A stretch of DNA of 64,000 nt from assembly GCF_021228795.1 (NCBI RefSeq), contig NZ_CP089309.1, forward strand, positions 3,224,001-3,288,000, given 5' to 3'. Below the pieces are notes generated by a model. The model saw nothing but the letters and a program-made list of their open reading frames with translations, was not told the DNA's origin and made no database searches. This document shows positions 1-7,720 of the stretch, piece by piece. The DNA comes from Thiocapsa bogorovii. Lineage in GTDB: Bacteria > Pseudomonadota > Gammaproteobacteria > Chromatiales > Chromatiaceae. Position numbers and translations under genes: made by a program. The first letter of the stretch is position 1. Each line of letters starts with the position of its first letter.

Positions 1-1
1 A

Positions 2-220
2 ATCCCGCAGGGTTGGTCGGGCGAAGCGCTCGAGTCTCGTATTCTGCCGTTCGCGCCCGTCGGGGTGATCCGCAAGATGCTGCTCGTCGACCTGGACGGT
101 GACGGCGCACTCGACGCGGTGCTGGGGCGCACAGGCAGTTCCGACTCGGGATACATCCTTTACGGTCCGCTTTGGGACACCTTCGAGTCGATGACCGCAG
201 CCGGGGTTCCTATCGATTGA
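2..220 (+). CDS. FG-GAP/VCBS repeat protein, C-terminal fragment
   Basis: An open frame enters from the left edge and ends with TGA at 218-220, so only the last 72 residues are visible and the start lies outside the window. The fragment contains LLVDLDGDGALDAVLGR, the DxDxDGxxD calcium-binding loop typical of FG-GAP/VCBS repeats, which build beta-propeller blades in secreted or surface proteins. Nothing more can be said about the full protein. A second, complete protein of this type lies at 37279-39636. The next gene starts 182 bp downstream and I see no gene in that gap. Confidence 0.7.
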   Translation: MPQGWSGEALESRILPFAPVGVIRKMLLVDLDGDGALDAVLGRTGSSDSGYILYGPLWDTFESMTAAGVPID

Positions 221-402
221 GGCGGCCCGCGGGGCCTGATCGGGTTGCCGGAGCATTCGATAGCCGCGGCTCGTGCCGGCGACTAAACATGCCTCGTGAG
301 CGCATTGGCTCCTTTTCCGGACATCGACAAGGCAGGCCACGTCTGCTCTGGCCCGAGACCCTTGCTTCGACCTTGTACGCTTGATTTGTTATCGGAGTTC
401 TT

Positions 403-1335
403 ATGCGATTTTTGTCCTACTCACTTGCACTCTGCATTTGCCTGCTGATCGGGCCCGGTCTCGCTCCGGCAGAGCCCGTCGCCCAGGCCCCGGAAAAGGC
501 CCAGGCCCCCGAAAAGCAGGTTACCCCGGTGGTGATGGCACGCGTGGGTGAACGCGACATCACGGTCGAGCAGTTCATGCAGTTCCTGACCAAGAACCCC
601 GGCCGCGTCCACGAGGCGACGACGCCCGAAGGCAAGGGCCAGCTCCTGCGCACGCTGGTGGAGGCCGAGCTGATGCGCCAAGCGATGCTCGATGCGGGCT
701 CGATCACCGAGACATCAACCCCCGAAGAGCAGCAGGTCGCCTTCGCCCAGCTTGCCGCGGCGAAGTTCCCCGCGCCTCCCGCGCCGGACGAAGAGGCCCT
801 GCGTGACTACTATGAGCACAACAAGGACATGTTCGGGATTCCGGCATCCGTGCGACTGAGCCAGATCCAGCTTCGCGTGCCGGAAGGTGCGAGTGAGGAG
901 GAAAAAGCGGCCGTGCGTGCACGGGCCGAGGCCGTCTTGGAGCGTCTCAAGGCGGGCGAGTCCTTCGCGGATTTGGCCTCGGCGCTGACCGAGAATCCCC
1001 GCGAGAAGGGAACCGACGGCGACCTCGGCTTCGTCTGGCGCGACGGACATGAATGGCTGGAGTCCGCACTCGAGGGTGTCGAGGTCGGTCAGCATACTGC
1101 TGTGTTGGAGTCGCCGGTCGGCTTCGATATCCTCATGCTGACCGAAGAGCGCGAGGCGGTCATCACACCCTTCGAGCAGGCCCGCGACAGCGTGGTCCAG
1201 CGCATGCAGGCCGATGGGCAGGAGAGGGCTAGACAGGCCTATGCCGCGTCGCTGGCAAAGTCGACGAAGGTCGAGCTGCTCGTCGAAGATCTCAAGGCAG
1301 CCTACCCGAACGGCCTTTTCGAGGCATCCGAGTGA
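403..1335 (+). CDS. secreted parvulin-type peptidyl-prolyl cis-trans isomerase
   Basis: A 310-residue protein with a hydrophobic N-terminal signal (residues 1-24, ending about APAEP), so it is likely periplasmic. After a SurA/PrsA-like N-terminal helical region comes a PpiC-type rotamase domain at about 145-250, with VRLSQIQLRVPEGA, a LERLKAGESFADLA segment and GDLGFVWRDGHE, in the order expected of parvulins. Such enzymes isomerise prolyl bonds and assist folding of exported proteins. The start is supported by GGAG at 394-397, five bases before ATG. The substrate is unknown; it sits upstream of cell-surface genes, but no operon link can be proved. Confidence 0.85.
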   Translation: MRFLSYSLALCICLLIGPGLAPAEPVAQAPEKAQAPEKQVTPVVMARVGERDITVEQFMQFLTKNPGRVHEATTPEGKGQLLRTLVEAELMRQAMLDAGSITETSTPEEQQVAFAQLAAAKFPAPPAPDEEALRDYYEHNKDMFGIPASVRLSQIQLRVPEGASEEEKAAVRARAEAVLERLKAGESFADLASALTENPREKGTDGDLGFVWRDGHEWLESALEGVEVGQHTAVLESPVGFDILMLTEEREAVITPFEQARDSVVQRMQADGQERARQAYAASLAKSTKVELLVEDLKAAYPNGLFEASE

Positions 1336-1402
1336 TGCCGATCACCCCCGCGCAACCCCTGTATTCGGGCGCATCTCCCCATTGAACAAAGAGTATCGGC
1401 CC

Positions 1403-1813
1403 ATGGATATCAAAACACTGCTAGTCCTCCTGGCTGCCGTGCTAGTCACGATCGCGCCCGCGACCGTGTTATCGGGCGAGCAGCCCGAGCGCGCGCGTTT
1501 GGACGAGCGGGTCGCGGCCTATTGGGATGCGATCCGGATCCGCGATCTCGCGACCGCCTATACCCTGGAGCTGGGCTCGGTGGACGGATCCCTGACCGCG
1601 GATGCCTTTCGTCGGCGTTCTGACAAGAACGTCTGGGACGTGGTCGAGTACAAGACCACGGCGGTCGAGATCGACGGCGACGAGGCACGGCTGTATCTCG
1701 AGATGGTCGTGAGGGCCCCGCAGATCGCTAAGCCTCTGAAGCGGACCCGCTCGGACCGCTGGGTGTTTTCCAAGGGGGACTGGTTTCGCGCGCCCGCCGC
1801 CCCTGCTCCTTAG
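1403..1813 (+). CDS. small secreted protein, possible NTF2-like fold
   Basis: A 136-residue protein with a clear signal peptide (MDIKTLLVLLAAVLVTIAPA). The mature part contains a stretch of the form R.AAYWDAIRIRDLATAYTL, which recalls the first helices of NTF2-like/SnoaL proteins, but this is only a resemblance. The frame stays open upstream to 1214 inside the previous gene. ATG 1403 is preferred because the signal peptide begins there and the preceding gene ends at 1335. The function is not recognised. Confidence 0.6.
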   Translation: MDIKTLLVLLAAVLVTIAPATVLSGEQPERARLDERVAAYWDAIRIRDLATAYTLELGSVDGSLTADAFRRRSDKNVWDVVEYKTTAVEIDGDEARLYLEMVVRAPQIAKPLKRTRSDRWVFSKGDWFRAPAAPAP

Positions 1814-1837
1814 ACGATCGACGAGGCACGGTTGGCC

Positions 1838-3286
1838 ATGGAGACCTGGTCGGTTGCCGTGTTCCCGGAGGAGTCCCCCGGCGATGTCCTCGTGCTGGGG
1901 TCCGATCGGACGGACACGGCATCCGTTCTAACGGCGCTCGGCTACGGCGTCTCGAGGTGCGGCTCCTCCGCGTCCGGGTCTGCCGCGGCGGACGTCGGTG
2001 CGAGCGGGGTCGGTTCGCTTGGCTCTGCGGAGTCGAGGGATGTGCTGCAGCTCGTGCATGTCGTCCTGATCGGATATCGGCTTTCCGAACCGCCGCTGGC
2101 GCTGTTCAACGGCTTGCGCGAGCGGCTTGCGCCCGGCGGGCGCGCGAACCTGATTGTGTCCCGGCAGTCCAATGACGATCTCGAATCGGCTGCCTACGCG
2201 CGTCGAATCGGTTATCTGAGGGCAATCGCGGCGCGATGCGGCTTCGTGTCGGATCGCGAACCGGAGGCGAGGTCGCATCCGCAATCGGCGCAGCGGCGGT
2301 GTCTGTCGTTCGTGCGGGCCGACCGAGATCCACGTTGGCGCGTCATGGTCTTGCCCGAGCGCGACGTCCCCCGCTTCGTCGGCCTCTTTAAGAGCGCCTT
2401 TAATCAGGATATCGACGTCGCACTCTGGCGTTGGAAATACGGGGACGGTCGTGGCGACGCCATCATCGCCGAAACCGGTGGGCGTCTGGTCGCACACTAT
2501 GGTTGCACGCGACGCCGGGTTCGGTTCTTCGGCGAGCCGATCGTCACGGTGCAGATCTGCGATGTCATGGTCGATCCCCGCGAGCGCGGCATCATGACCA
2601 AGTCCGGTGCCATGTTCCTCACGGCGGCCACCTTTGCCGAGATCTTTCTCGGGCTGCAGGGCGTTCCACTCGGGTATGGCTTCCCGAGCCGACGCCACGA
2701 GCGTCTCGCCGAGACCCTTGGACTCTATGCCGAGGTTGGGCGGCTAATGGAGGTACGCTGGCCGGGCGGCGATACGCGCGCTCGTCTCGCGAGTCGCGTG
2801 CGCCATCTCGATCCCGAACAGGCAGGAGATCGCCGCGCCGTGGAGCGTCTCTGGTCGGCGATGGCCCGGGATTTCGAGGACGGGGTCCTCGCGATCCGGG
2901 ATTGGTCTTACATCGCCTATCGGTACGCCGCGCATCCGCTGAACCACTACGAGCTCTTGCTGGTGACGTCGCGTCTGACCGGTCGTCCGCTCGGACTCCT
3001 GGTGTTGCGAAAGGGGAATGATGCGGTCGAGCTCGTCGATCTCGTCGCGCCTCGCTCCAATCTGCCGGTCCTCGTCGATCAAGCCCGTCGGCTGACGGCC
3101 CTCTGGGGACTGCCGTCGGTTTTCTGTTGGATCACGCAACAGCATGTCTCGGCTCTCGGCGGGCCCGACGGAGAGGTCAAGGACCTGGACATCAGTATTC
3201 CGACGAGTGTTTGGGTCGACGGACCGGCGCCCGAGCGGCTCCGCGACCGCTGGTGGTTGATGTCCGGTGACACCGATTTCCATTAG
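1838..3286 (+). CDS. GNAT-family acyltransferase with N-terminal Rossmann-like region
   Basis: A 482-residue protein. Residues 1-150 look like a worn Rossmann or methyltransferase-type domain (GDVLVLGSDRTDTASVL, then GLRERLAPGGRANLIV), with no complete SAM-binding motif. From about residue 165 it resembles GNAT acetyltransferases: WRWKYGDGRGDAIIAE, then VQICDVMVDPRERGIMTKSG, which matches the beta4-loop-alpha3 acyl-CoA-binding region. ATG 1838 is chosen over TTG 1832 because GAGG at 1823-1826 lies about 11 bases before the ATG. It lies just upstream of a LmbE-GT2 fusion, which suggests a role in modifying a surface glycan. The substrate is unknown. Confidence 0.6.
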   Translation: METWSVAVFPEESPGDVLVLGSDRTDTASVLTALGYGVSRCGSSASGSAAADVGASGVGSLGSAESRDVLQLVHVVLIGYRLSEPPLALFNGLRERLAPGGRANLIVSRQSNDDLESAAYARRIGYLRAIAARCGFVSDREPEARSHPQSAQRRCLSFVRADRDPRWRVMVLPERDVPRFVGLFKSAFNQDIDVALWRWKYGDGRGDAIIAETGGRLVAHYGCTRRRVRFFGEPIVTVQICDVMVDPRERGIMTKSGAMFLTAATFAEIFLGLQGVPLGYGFPSRRHERLAETLGLYAEVGRLMEVRWPGGDTRARLASRVRHLDPEQAGDRRAVERLWSAMARDFEDGVLAIRDWSYIAYRYAAHPLNHYELLLVTSRLTGRPLGLLVLRKGNDAVELVDLVAPRSNLPVLVDQARRLTALWGLPSVFCWITQQHVSALGGPDGEVKDLDISIPTSVWVDGPAPERLRDRWWLMSGDTDFH

Positions 3287-3320
3287 GCGGCATCCGAGAA
3301 ACATCGGGGATACGCCAGTC

Positions 3321-4862
3321 ATGAGCTTCGTCGAGCAGCATTTCGTTCCCTATCGTGCCGAGCAGTCGCTTGGGCCGGGGCGCGCATTGGTGTTCGCGCC
3401 CCATCCGGACGACGAGGTCCTCGGGTGCGGGGGGGCGATCATGCGGCACGTCGCCGCCGGCGATCCGCTCGCGGTCGTGATCGTCACCGATGGCGGTGCG
3501 GCAAGCGGCGCCGGGAGCGAATATGCACCTGTCCGCGAGCAGGAGTCACGGTGTGCCGCGGAGATCCTCGGCTATGGCGAGCCGCTGTGCTGGAGGATGC
3601 CGGATCGCGGGATCGCCTACGGAGAGGCCCTGATCGAGCGGATGATGGATGCGATCCGCGAGCAGCAGGCCGACCTGGTCTACGTACCCTCCTGGTGGGA
3701 GATGCACCCGGATCACTACGCGGTCGCCTTGACGGGCGCGGAGGCCGTGCGGCGCAGTGGGGGCGACATCGCCTTGGTGATGTACGAGGTCGGAGTCCCC
3801 CTGCACCCGAATCGTTTGCTGGACATCACCGACCTTGTGCAGCGCAAACAGGCGGCCGTCGATTGTTTTGCGAGTCAGCTGGCGCAGCAGGACTACGGGC
3901 GACACATCGGTGCCCTGAACGTCTATCGCACCTACACCCTGCCCGCCATCGTGCTCGCCGCGGAAGCCTATCGGATCGTTCGGGGCGATGCGCTTCGGCT
4001 GGATCCGTCGCTGGCCGTCCGCCCCGGGGTCTACTACACGCAACGCCAAGCGGAGGTGGTTGCGCCGCCCTTGGTCTCGGCGATCCTGATCGGAGCGGAC
4101 AGCGGATCCGGCCGAGAGGCACTCGACTCGGTGTTTCACCAGACCTATCCGAGCCTGGAGGTGGTCGCTCTCGCGGAGCGCTCCGACGCGGCTCGATCAC
4201 TGCCGCGCCCCCCGGAAGGGGGTGCGCGTTTTCCGATCCGATGGGTCGAGTGCGATCCGAACACACCGCGCGGCGAGGCAGCGAATACGGGGATGATGCA
4301 GGCCACCGGGACCTATCTGCTCATCCTGGACGAGGCGACCCTGCTCGACCCGGATCATGTCGCGTCCTTGATGACGCGGCTCTCTCTCGACGGGCAGGCG
4401 CGCTTGGCGCGGTCCGGCGCGGTGCTCGAGGAGCTGCTCGACGGACGGTTGATGCGCCGAGTGGAGCTGAGCGGGGATCCCAATCTAGCCCGGATCGATT
4501 CCGGGCAGGTGTACCCGCTTGCGAGCCTCCTGTTCGAGCGCGCCTTGTTTCTCGACGGGTGTCGGTTCGACGATGCCGCGTCCGACGACACGGACTTTCT
4601 GAAAGGCATCCTGGCTAGCGCCGATCCGCTGCCTGTCGATCGTAACAGCGTTCGTCACCGGCATCGCCTATCCTCCGGTGTGCCTGACCCTTGGCCCCCG
4701 CGGGAACCCTCGGATCCGCTCGGTGAGGATCGGGACCCCGTGTCTCCGCTCGATGCGCGGATCCATACGCTGGAACAAGAGGTCGAGGCGCTGAGACGCT
4801 CCACCTCTTGGCGGTTGACCGCCCCAATGCGTGCCTTCTCGCGGCTCCTGCGGCGGCGTTGA
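3321..4862 (+). CDS. LmbE/PIG-L deacetylase fused to degenerate GT2 glycosyltransferase
   Basis: A 513-residue two-domain protein. Residues 20-235 form a LmbE/PIG-L N-acetylglucosaminide deacetylase with intact motifs APHPDDEVLGCGG and MHPDHYAV, the zinc ligands and base of the family. Residues 250-430 have the outline of a GT2 glycosyltransferase (SVFHQTYPSLEV, GEAANTGMMQATGTY), but the nucleotide-binding VDDGS and the metal-binding DxD are replaced (VALAERSD; ILDEATLLDP), so this half is probably inactive. The C terminus holds a short coiled coil and STSWRLTAPMRAF, a tail common in surface-glycan transferases. ATG 3321 is preferred over an open frame reaching 3267 inside the upstream gene. 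The paralog at 46023-49346 has the opposite pattern. Confidence 0.8.
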   Translation: MSFVEQHFVPYRAEQSLGPGRALVFAPHPDDEVLGCGGAIMRHVAAGDPLAVVIVTDGGAASGAGSEYAPVREQESRCAAEILGYGEPLCWRMPDRGIAYGEALIERMMDAIREQQADLVYVPSWWEMHPDHYAVALTGAEAVRRSGGDIALVMYEVGVPLHPNRLLDITDLVQRKQAAVDCFASQLAQQDYGRHIGALNVYRTYTLPAIVLAAEAYRIVRGDALRLDPSLAVRPGVYYTQRQAEVVAPPLVSAILIGADSGSGREALDSVFHQTYPSLEVVALAERSDAARSLPRPPEGGARFPIRWVECDPNTPRGEAANTGMMQATGTYLLILDEATLLDPDHVASLMTRLSLDGQARLARSGAVLEELLDGRLMRRVELSGDPNLARIDSGQVYPLASLLFERALFLDGCRFDDAASDDTDFLKGILASADPLPVDRNSVRHRHRLSSGVPDPWPPREPSDPLGEDRDPVSPLDARIHTLEQEVEALRRSTSWRLTAPMRAFSRLLRRR

Positions 4863-4920
4863 GACGCGCGGCCGATGCGATGCGTTTGGCATCGGCATCT
4901 TGGTCGTAGCGATGGTCGAT

Positions 4921-4950
4921 GACGACAACGACAACGACAACGACAACGAA
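4921..4950. repeat. hexamer microsatellite (GACAAC)4
   Basis: Four perfect GACAAC units at 4924-4947, flanked by partial units, lie in the 128-bp gap between the convergent ends of the LmbE-GT2 gene and the ABC exporter gene. No gene or terminator is evident here. Confidence 0.85.
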
Positions 4951-4990
4951 CCGTCTCAACACATCTGCCGTGCTGCACTCGGTTGATCGG

Positions 4991-6859
4991 TCAGCGCTGA
5001 GTGCCATAGAGGGTGGCGTAGTGGCCGACCTCGTCGATCAGATCCTCGTGACGCCCTTCCTGACTGATGCGTCCCTGCTCCATGACGACCACGCGGTCGG
5101 CTTGGAGGACCGCGGTCAGGCGGTGGGCGATGATGATGGTGGTTCGACCGGACAGGAATCCGGTCATGGCCCGATGCAGGCGCTCTTCCGTCCCGGTGTC
5201 GAGCGCGGAGGTCGCCTCGTCGAGGATCACGACCTTGGGATCGGCCAGCACCATCCGTGCGACCGCCAGGCGCTGGCGTTGGCCGCCGGACAGCCGGACG
5301 CCGTCTCGGCCGAGCACGGCATCGAGCCCTTCGCTTAACCCTTCCACCACGTCCTTGAGCTGGGCGATCTCGAGTGCATGCCAGAGACGCGCGTCGGGGA
5401 TGTCGCGTCCGAGGGTCAGGTTCATGCGCAGGCTGTCGTTGAAGAGCGACGGATCCTGCAGGACCGTGGCGACATGGTCTCTGACGACGTCCAATCCGAT
5501 CTCCTCGACCGGGATTCCGTCGAAGAGGATGCGGCCGTGACGGATCGGGTAGAGCCCGAGGATCACCTGCACCAACGTCGTCTTGCCGGCGCCGCTCGCG
5601 CCGACCACCGCGACCTTCTCGCCCGCCGCGATGCTCAACGTCACACCGTTCAACACGGGTTCTCCGCCTCCGTAGTCGAAGCGCACGTCTCTCAGATCGA
5701 TCGCGACCGTCTCCTTGCCGGCGAAGGGGTCTGTTCGATGAGGGTACTTGGGCTCCAGCCCCATCCCGAGCAGTCGATTGATGCGTTCCAGGGCGGCCTG
5801 TGCGCTGTGGTAGTCGTATTGGACGTCGAGCATCGTTTGCAGGGGGTTCATCATGAACCATAGATAGGCAAAGACGGCCAGCATTTGACCGATCGATAGA
5901 TCCGAGAAGACCACCATGAGCATGGCCGCTACGCGGAAGATATCGAAGCCGACGATGAAGATCAGGAACGACAGCCGGTTGGCGGCGTCCGCCTTCCATC
6001 GGTACTCGAACGAGGTGTCGCGAATCCGGCGGGCACTCTCGACGCTGCGCCCCACGTAAAAGCCTTCCCGATTGCTGGCCCGAATCTGCCGAATCGCGTC
6101 GAGCGTCTCGGAGATCGACTCCTGAAACCCCTGAAATGCACGGTTTTCCTGCCGTTTCAACGCCTTGACGCGCCGCCCGAACCGGGTCGTGATGTAGATC
6201 ACGACAGGGTTGAGCAGCAGGATGAAGAGCCCGAGCTGCCAATGCATCCAGAGCAGGACGGCGGCGGTGCCGAGGATGGTGAGCGTGGCGACCAAGAAAC
6301 GACTGACCGCGGAGGAGACCAGGTCATCGATCGCGTTCATGTCCGTCACGAGATGAGAGGCGACCGTGCCCCCGGCGAGGGTCTCGTACTCGGCCATCGA
6401 GACGCGCTCGAGCCGATGCAGCAGATCGCCGCGCATGCGAAAGACGACATCCTGGGCGATGCGGCCGAAGAGACGTGTCTCGACGATGCTCAGTCCGACG
6501 TTCGCGAATCTCAGCACAAGCGTTGCGAGCAAGGCCGCGAGCAGATACCACATGGGGCCTTGCCAGCTCGCGGGCGAGATGTGGTCGATGAAGGCGACCA
6601 TGGCCCCGGGGTCGTCGAGCAGGACCTCGTCGACCATCAGGGACAGGATCAAGGGCATCGGAATCGCGGCGAGTGCGGCCAGGATGGCCACCAGGTTTGC
6701 AAGGATCAGCTCACGGCGATGGCGCAGCACCATGTCGGCCAAGACACGCCAATCGTATCGGCCCGGCGATGCATCGGCGCGGGCCGACGAGCGCTGCTCG
6801 ACGCGATCGGTGACGCGATCGGCGGATTGATCTGCGACTTGATCGGCGGGCAAGGTCAT
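4991..6859 (-). CDS. ABC exporter, fused permease-ATPase (MsbA-like)
   Basis: A 622-residue half-transporter. An N-terminal transmembrane domain of about six helices (residues 50-345) is followed by an ATPase with Walker A GASGAGKTT, Q-loop VLQDPSLFND, signature LSGGQ, Walker B VVILDEATS and the H-loop IIIAHRL. This fold order is that of lipid, peptide or polyketide exporters that work as homodimers in the inner membrane. It is the last gene of the leftward polyketide operon, 75 bp after the PLOD-like gene, so export of the lipid-like product is a reasonable inference. The residues before 35 are low-complexity and charged (repeated ADRV/TDRV). The substrate cannot be read from sequence. Confidence 0.9.
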   Translation of the reverse strand: MTLPADQVADQSADRVTDRVEQRSSARADASPGRYDWRVLADMVLRHRRELILANLVAILAALAAIPMPLILSLMVDEVLLDDPGAMVAFIDHISPASWQGPMWYLLAALLATLVLRFANVGLSIVETRLFGRIAQDVVFRMRGDLLHRLERVSMAEYETLAGGTVASHLVTDMNAIDDLVSSAVSRFLVATLTILGTAAVLLWMHWQLGLFILLLNPVVIYITTRFGRRVKALKRQENRAFQGFQESISETLDAIRQIRASNREGFYVGRSVESARRIRDTSFEYRWKADAANRLSFLIFIVGFDIFRVAAMLMVVFSDLSIGQMLAVFAYLWFMMNPLQTMLDVQYDYHSAQAALERINRLLGMGLEPKYPHRTDPFAGKETVAIDLRDVRFDYGGGEPVLNGVTLSIAAGEKVAVVGASGAGKTTLVQVILGLYPIRHGRILFDGIPVEEIGLDVVRDHVATVLQDPSLFNDSLRMNLTLGRDIPDARLWHALEIAQLKDVVEGLSEGLDAVLGRDGVRLSGGQRQRLAVARMVLADPKVVILDEATSALDTGTEERLHRAMTGFLSGRTTIIIAHRLTAVLQADRVVVMEQGRISQEGRHEDLIDEVGHYATLYGTQR

Positions 6860-6934
6860 CGGCGGGGGCTCGGGGGCTGGTCGAGATGTTCGCGCCGGTG
6901 CGGGGTGAGTCGATCGTGTCTCATCTCGGCCCGA

Positions 6935-7720
6935 TCATGTGTCATCCGTGGTGTGCCCGGTGTCGATGCGGAAGATCGGCGCAGCGACAAAGCCGATGTT
7001 TTGGAACATGCGGCAACGGTAATCGAGGGCGATGTCCGAGGGCCTCTCCATCCAGAGGGTGCGCAGGATTCCCTGCTCGGAATCGGGGGCCTCGGGGGCG
7101 GCGGGAATCTCGAGCGCGGCGGCGAAGAGGTCGCGACAAAACGCGGTCCGGCCGATCCAGGTCCCCCCGTTGAGGTAGTGGCAATCACCCGGCTGCCCGG
7201 CGGCCATCGCGCGCTCGAAACGCTTGAACCGCGGCAGCGGAGGCCAGCTCAGACGATCGGCCCCGAAGACGATACCGGTCGCGAAGTGGTCCTCGAACCG
7301 ATCCACGAGGATCTCGGGGTTGCCAAGGATCAGGGCGTCCCGCGAGTCTGCGTAGAGGACGTAAGGGGTGTCGATCGTATCGAGCAAGGCGCGAATCGTC
7401 CGCGGTTTGTCGCGCGCGTTGACCCAGTCGCGAACACCTTGCCCGCCGACCCGATAGGGCACGCCCAAATGCTCGAGCCCCCGTTCGAGCAGTCCCATGG
7501 CCTGCGCGCCGTTGTTGCAGGTGATGACGGTGACACGCGCGGAGGGACCGATCGTTGCCGGGGCCGAACGGAAGAAGGCGTCGCGAATCGGAGGCCAATG
7601 GGGATGGTTGCGATGGTGGCCGTGCGCGTGGACCACTAAGGGCTCGGTGCCGAGCTGCTCGTTGACGAGCCGCAGCCCGACCGGTTCCGCCGGCACCCGC
7701 GCCGACGGGGTACTAGACAT
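6935..7720 (-). CDS. PLOD-like glycosyltransferase
   Basis: A 261-residue protein resembling the glycosyltransferase domain of procollagen lysyl hydroxylase/glucosyltransferases. Diagnostic segments are VLYADSRDALILGNPEI (the metal-binding acidic motif), IVFGADRLSWPPLP and CHYLNGGTWIGR. Such domains transfer a hexose from a UDP-sugar. The start is ATG 7720, overlapping the stop of the upstream synthase by 8 bp with a GAGGG ribosome site six bases before it; a GTG at 7726 is an alternative. Its tight coupling to a polyketide synthase suggests that it glycosylates the lipid product, which is inference. Confidence 0.7.
   Translation of the reverse strand: MSSTPSARVPAEPVGLRLVNEQLGTEPLVVHAHGHHRNHPHWPPIRDAFFRSAPATIGPSARVTVITCNNGAQAMGLLERGLEHLGVPYRVGGQGVRDWVNARDKPRTIRALLDTIDTPYVLYADSRDALILGNPEILVDRFEDHFATGIVFGADRLSWPPLPRFKRFERAMAAGQPGDCHYLNGGTWIGRTAFCRDLFAAALEIPAAPEAPDSEQGILRTLWMERPSDIALDYRCRMFQNIGFVAAPIFRIDTGHTTDDT

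Noticed and set aside
4921-4950. Hexamer repeat considered as a phase-variation tract
   Set aside because: It lies between two gene ends rather than in a promoter or reading frame, and hexamer changes would not shift a frame.
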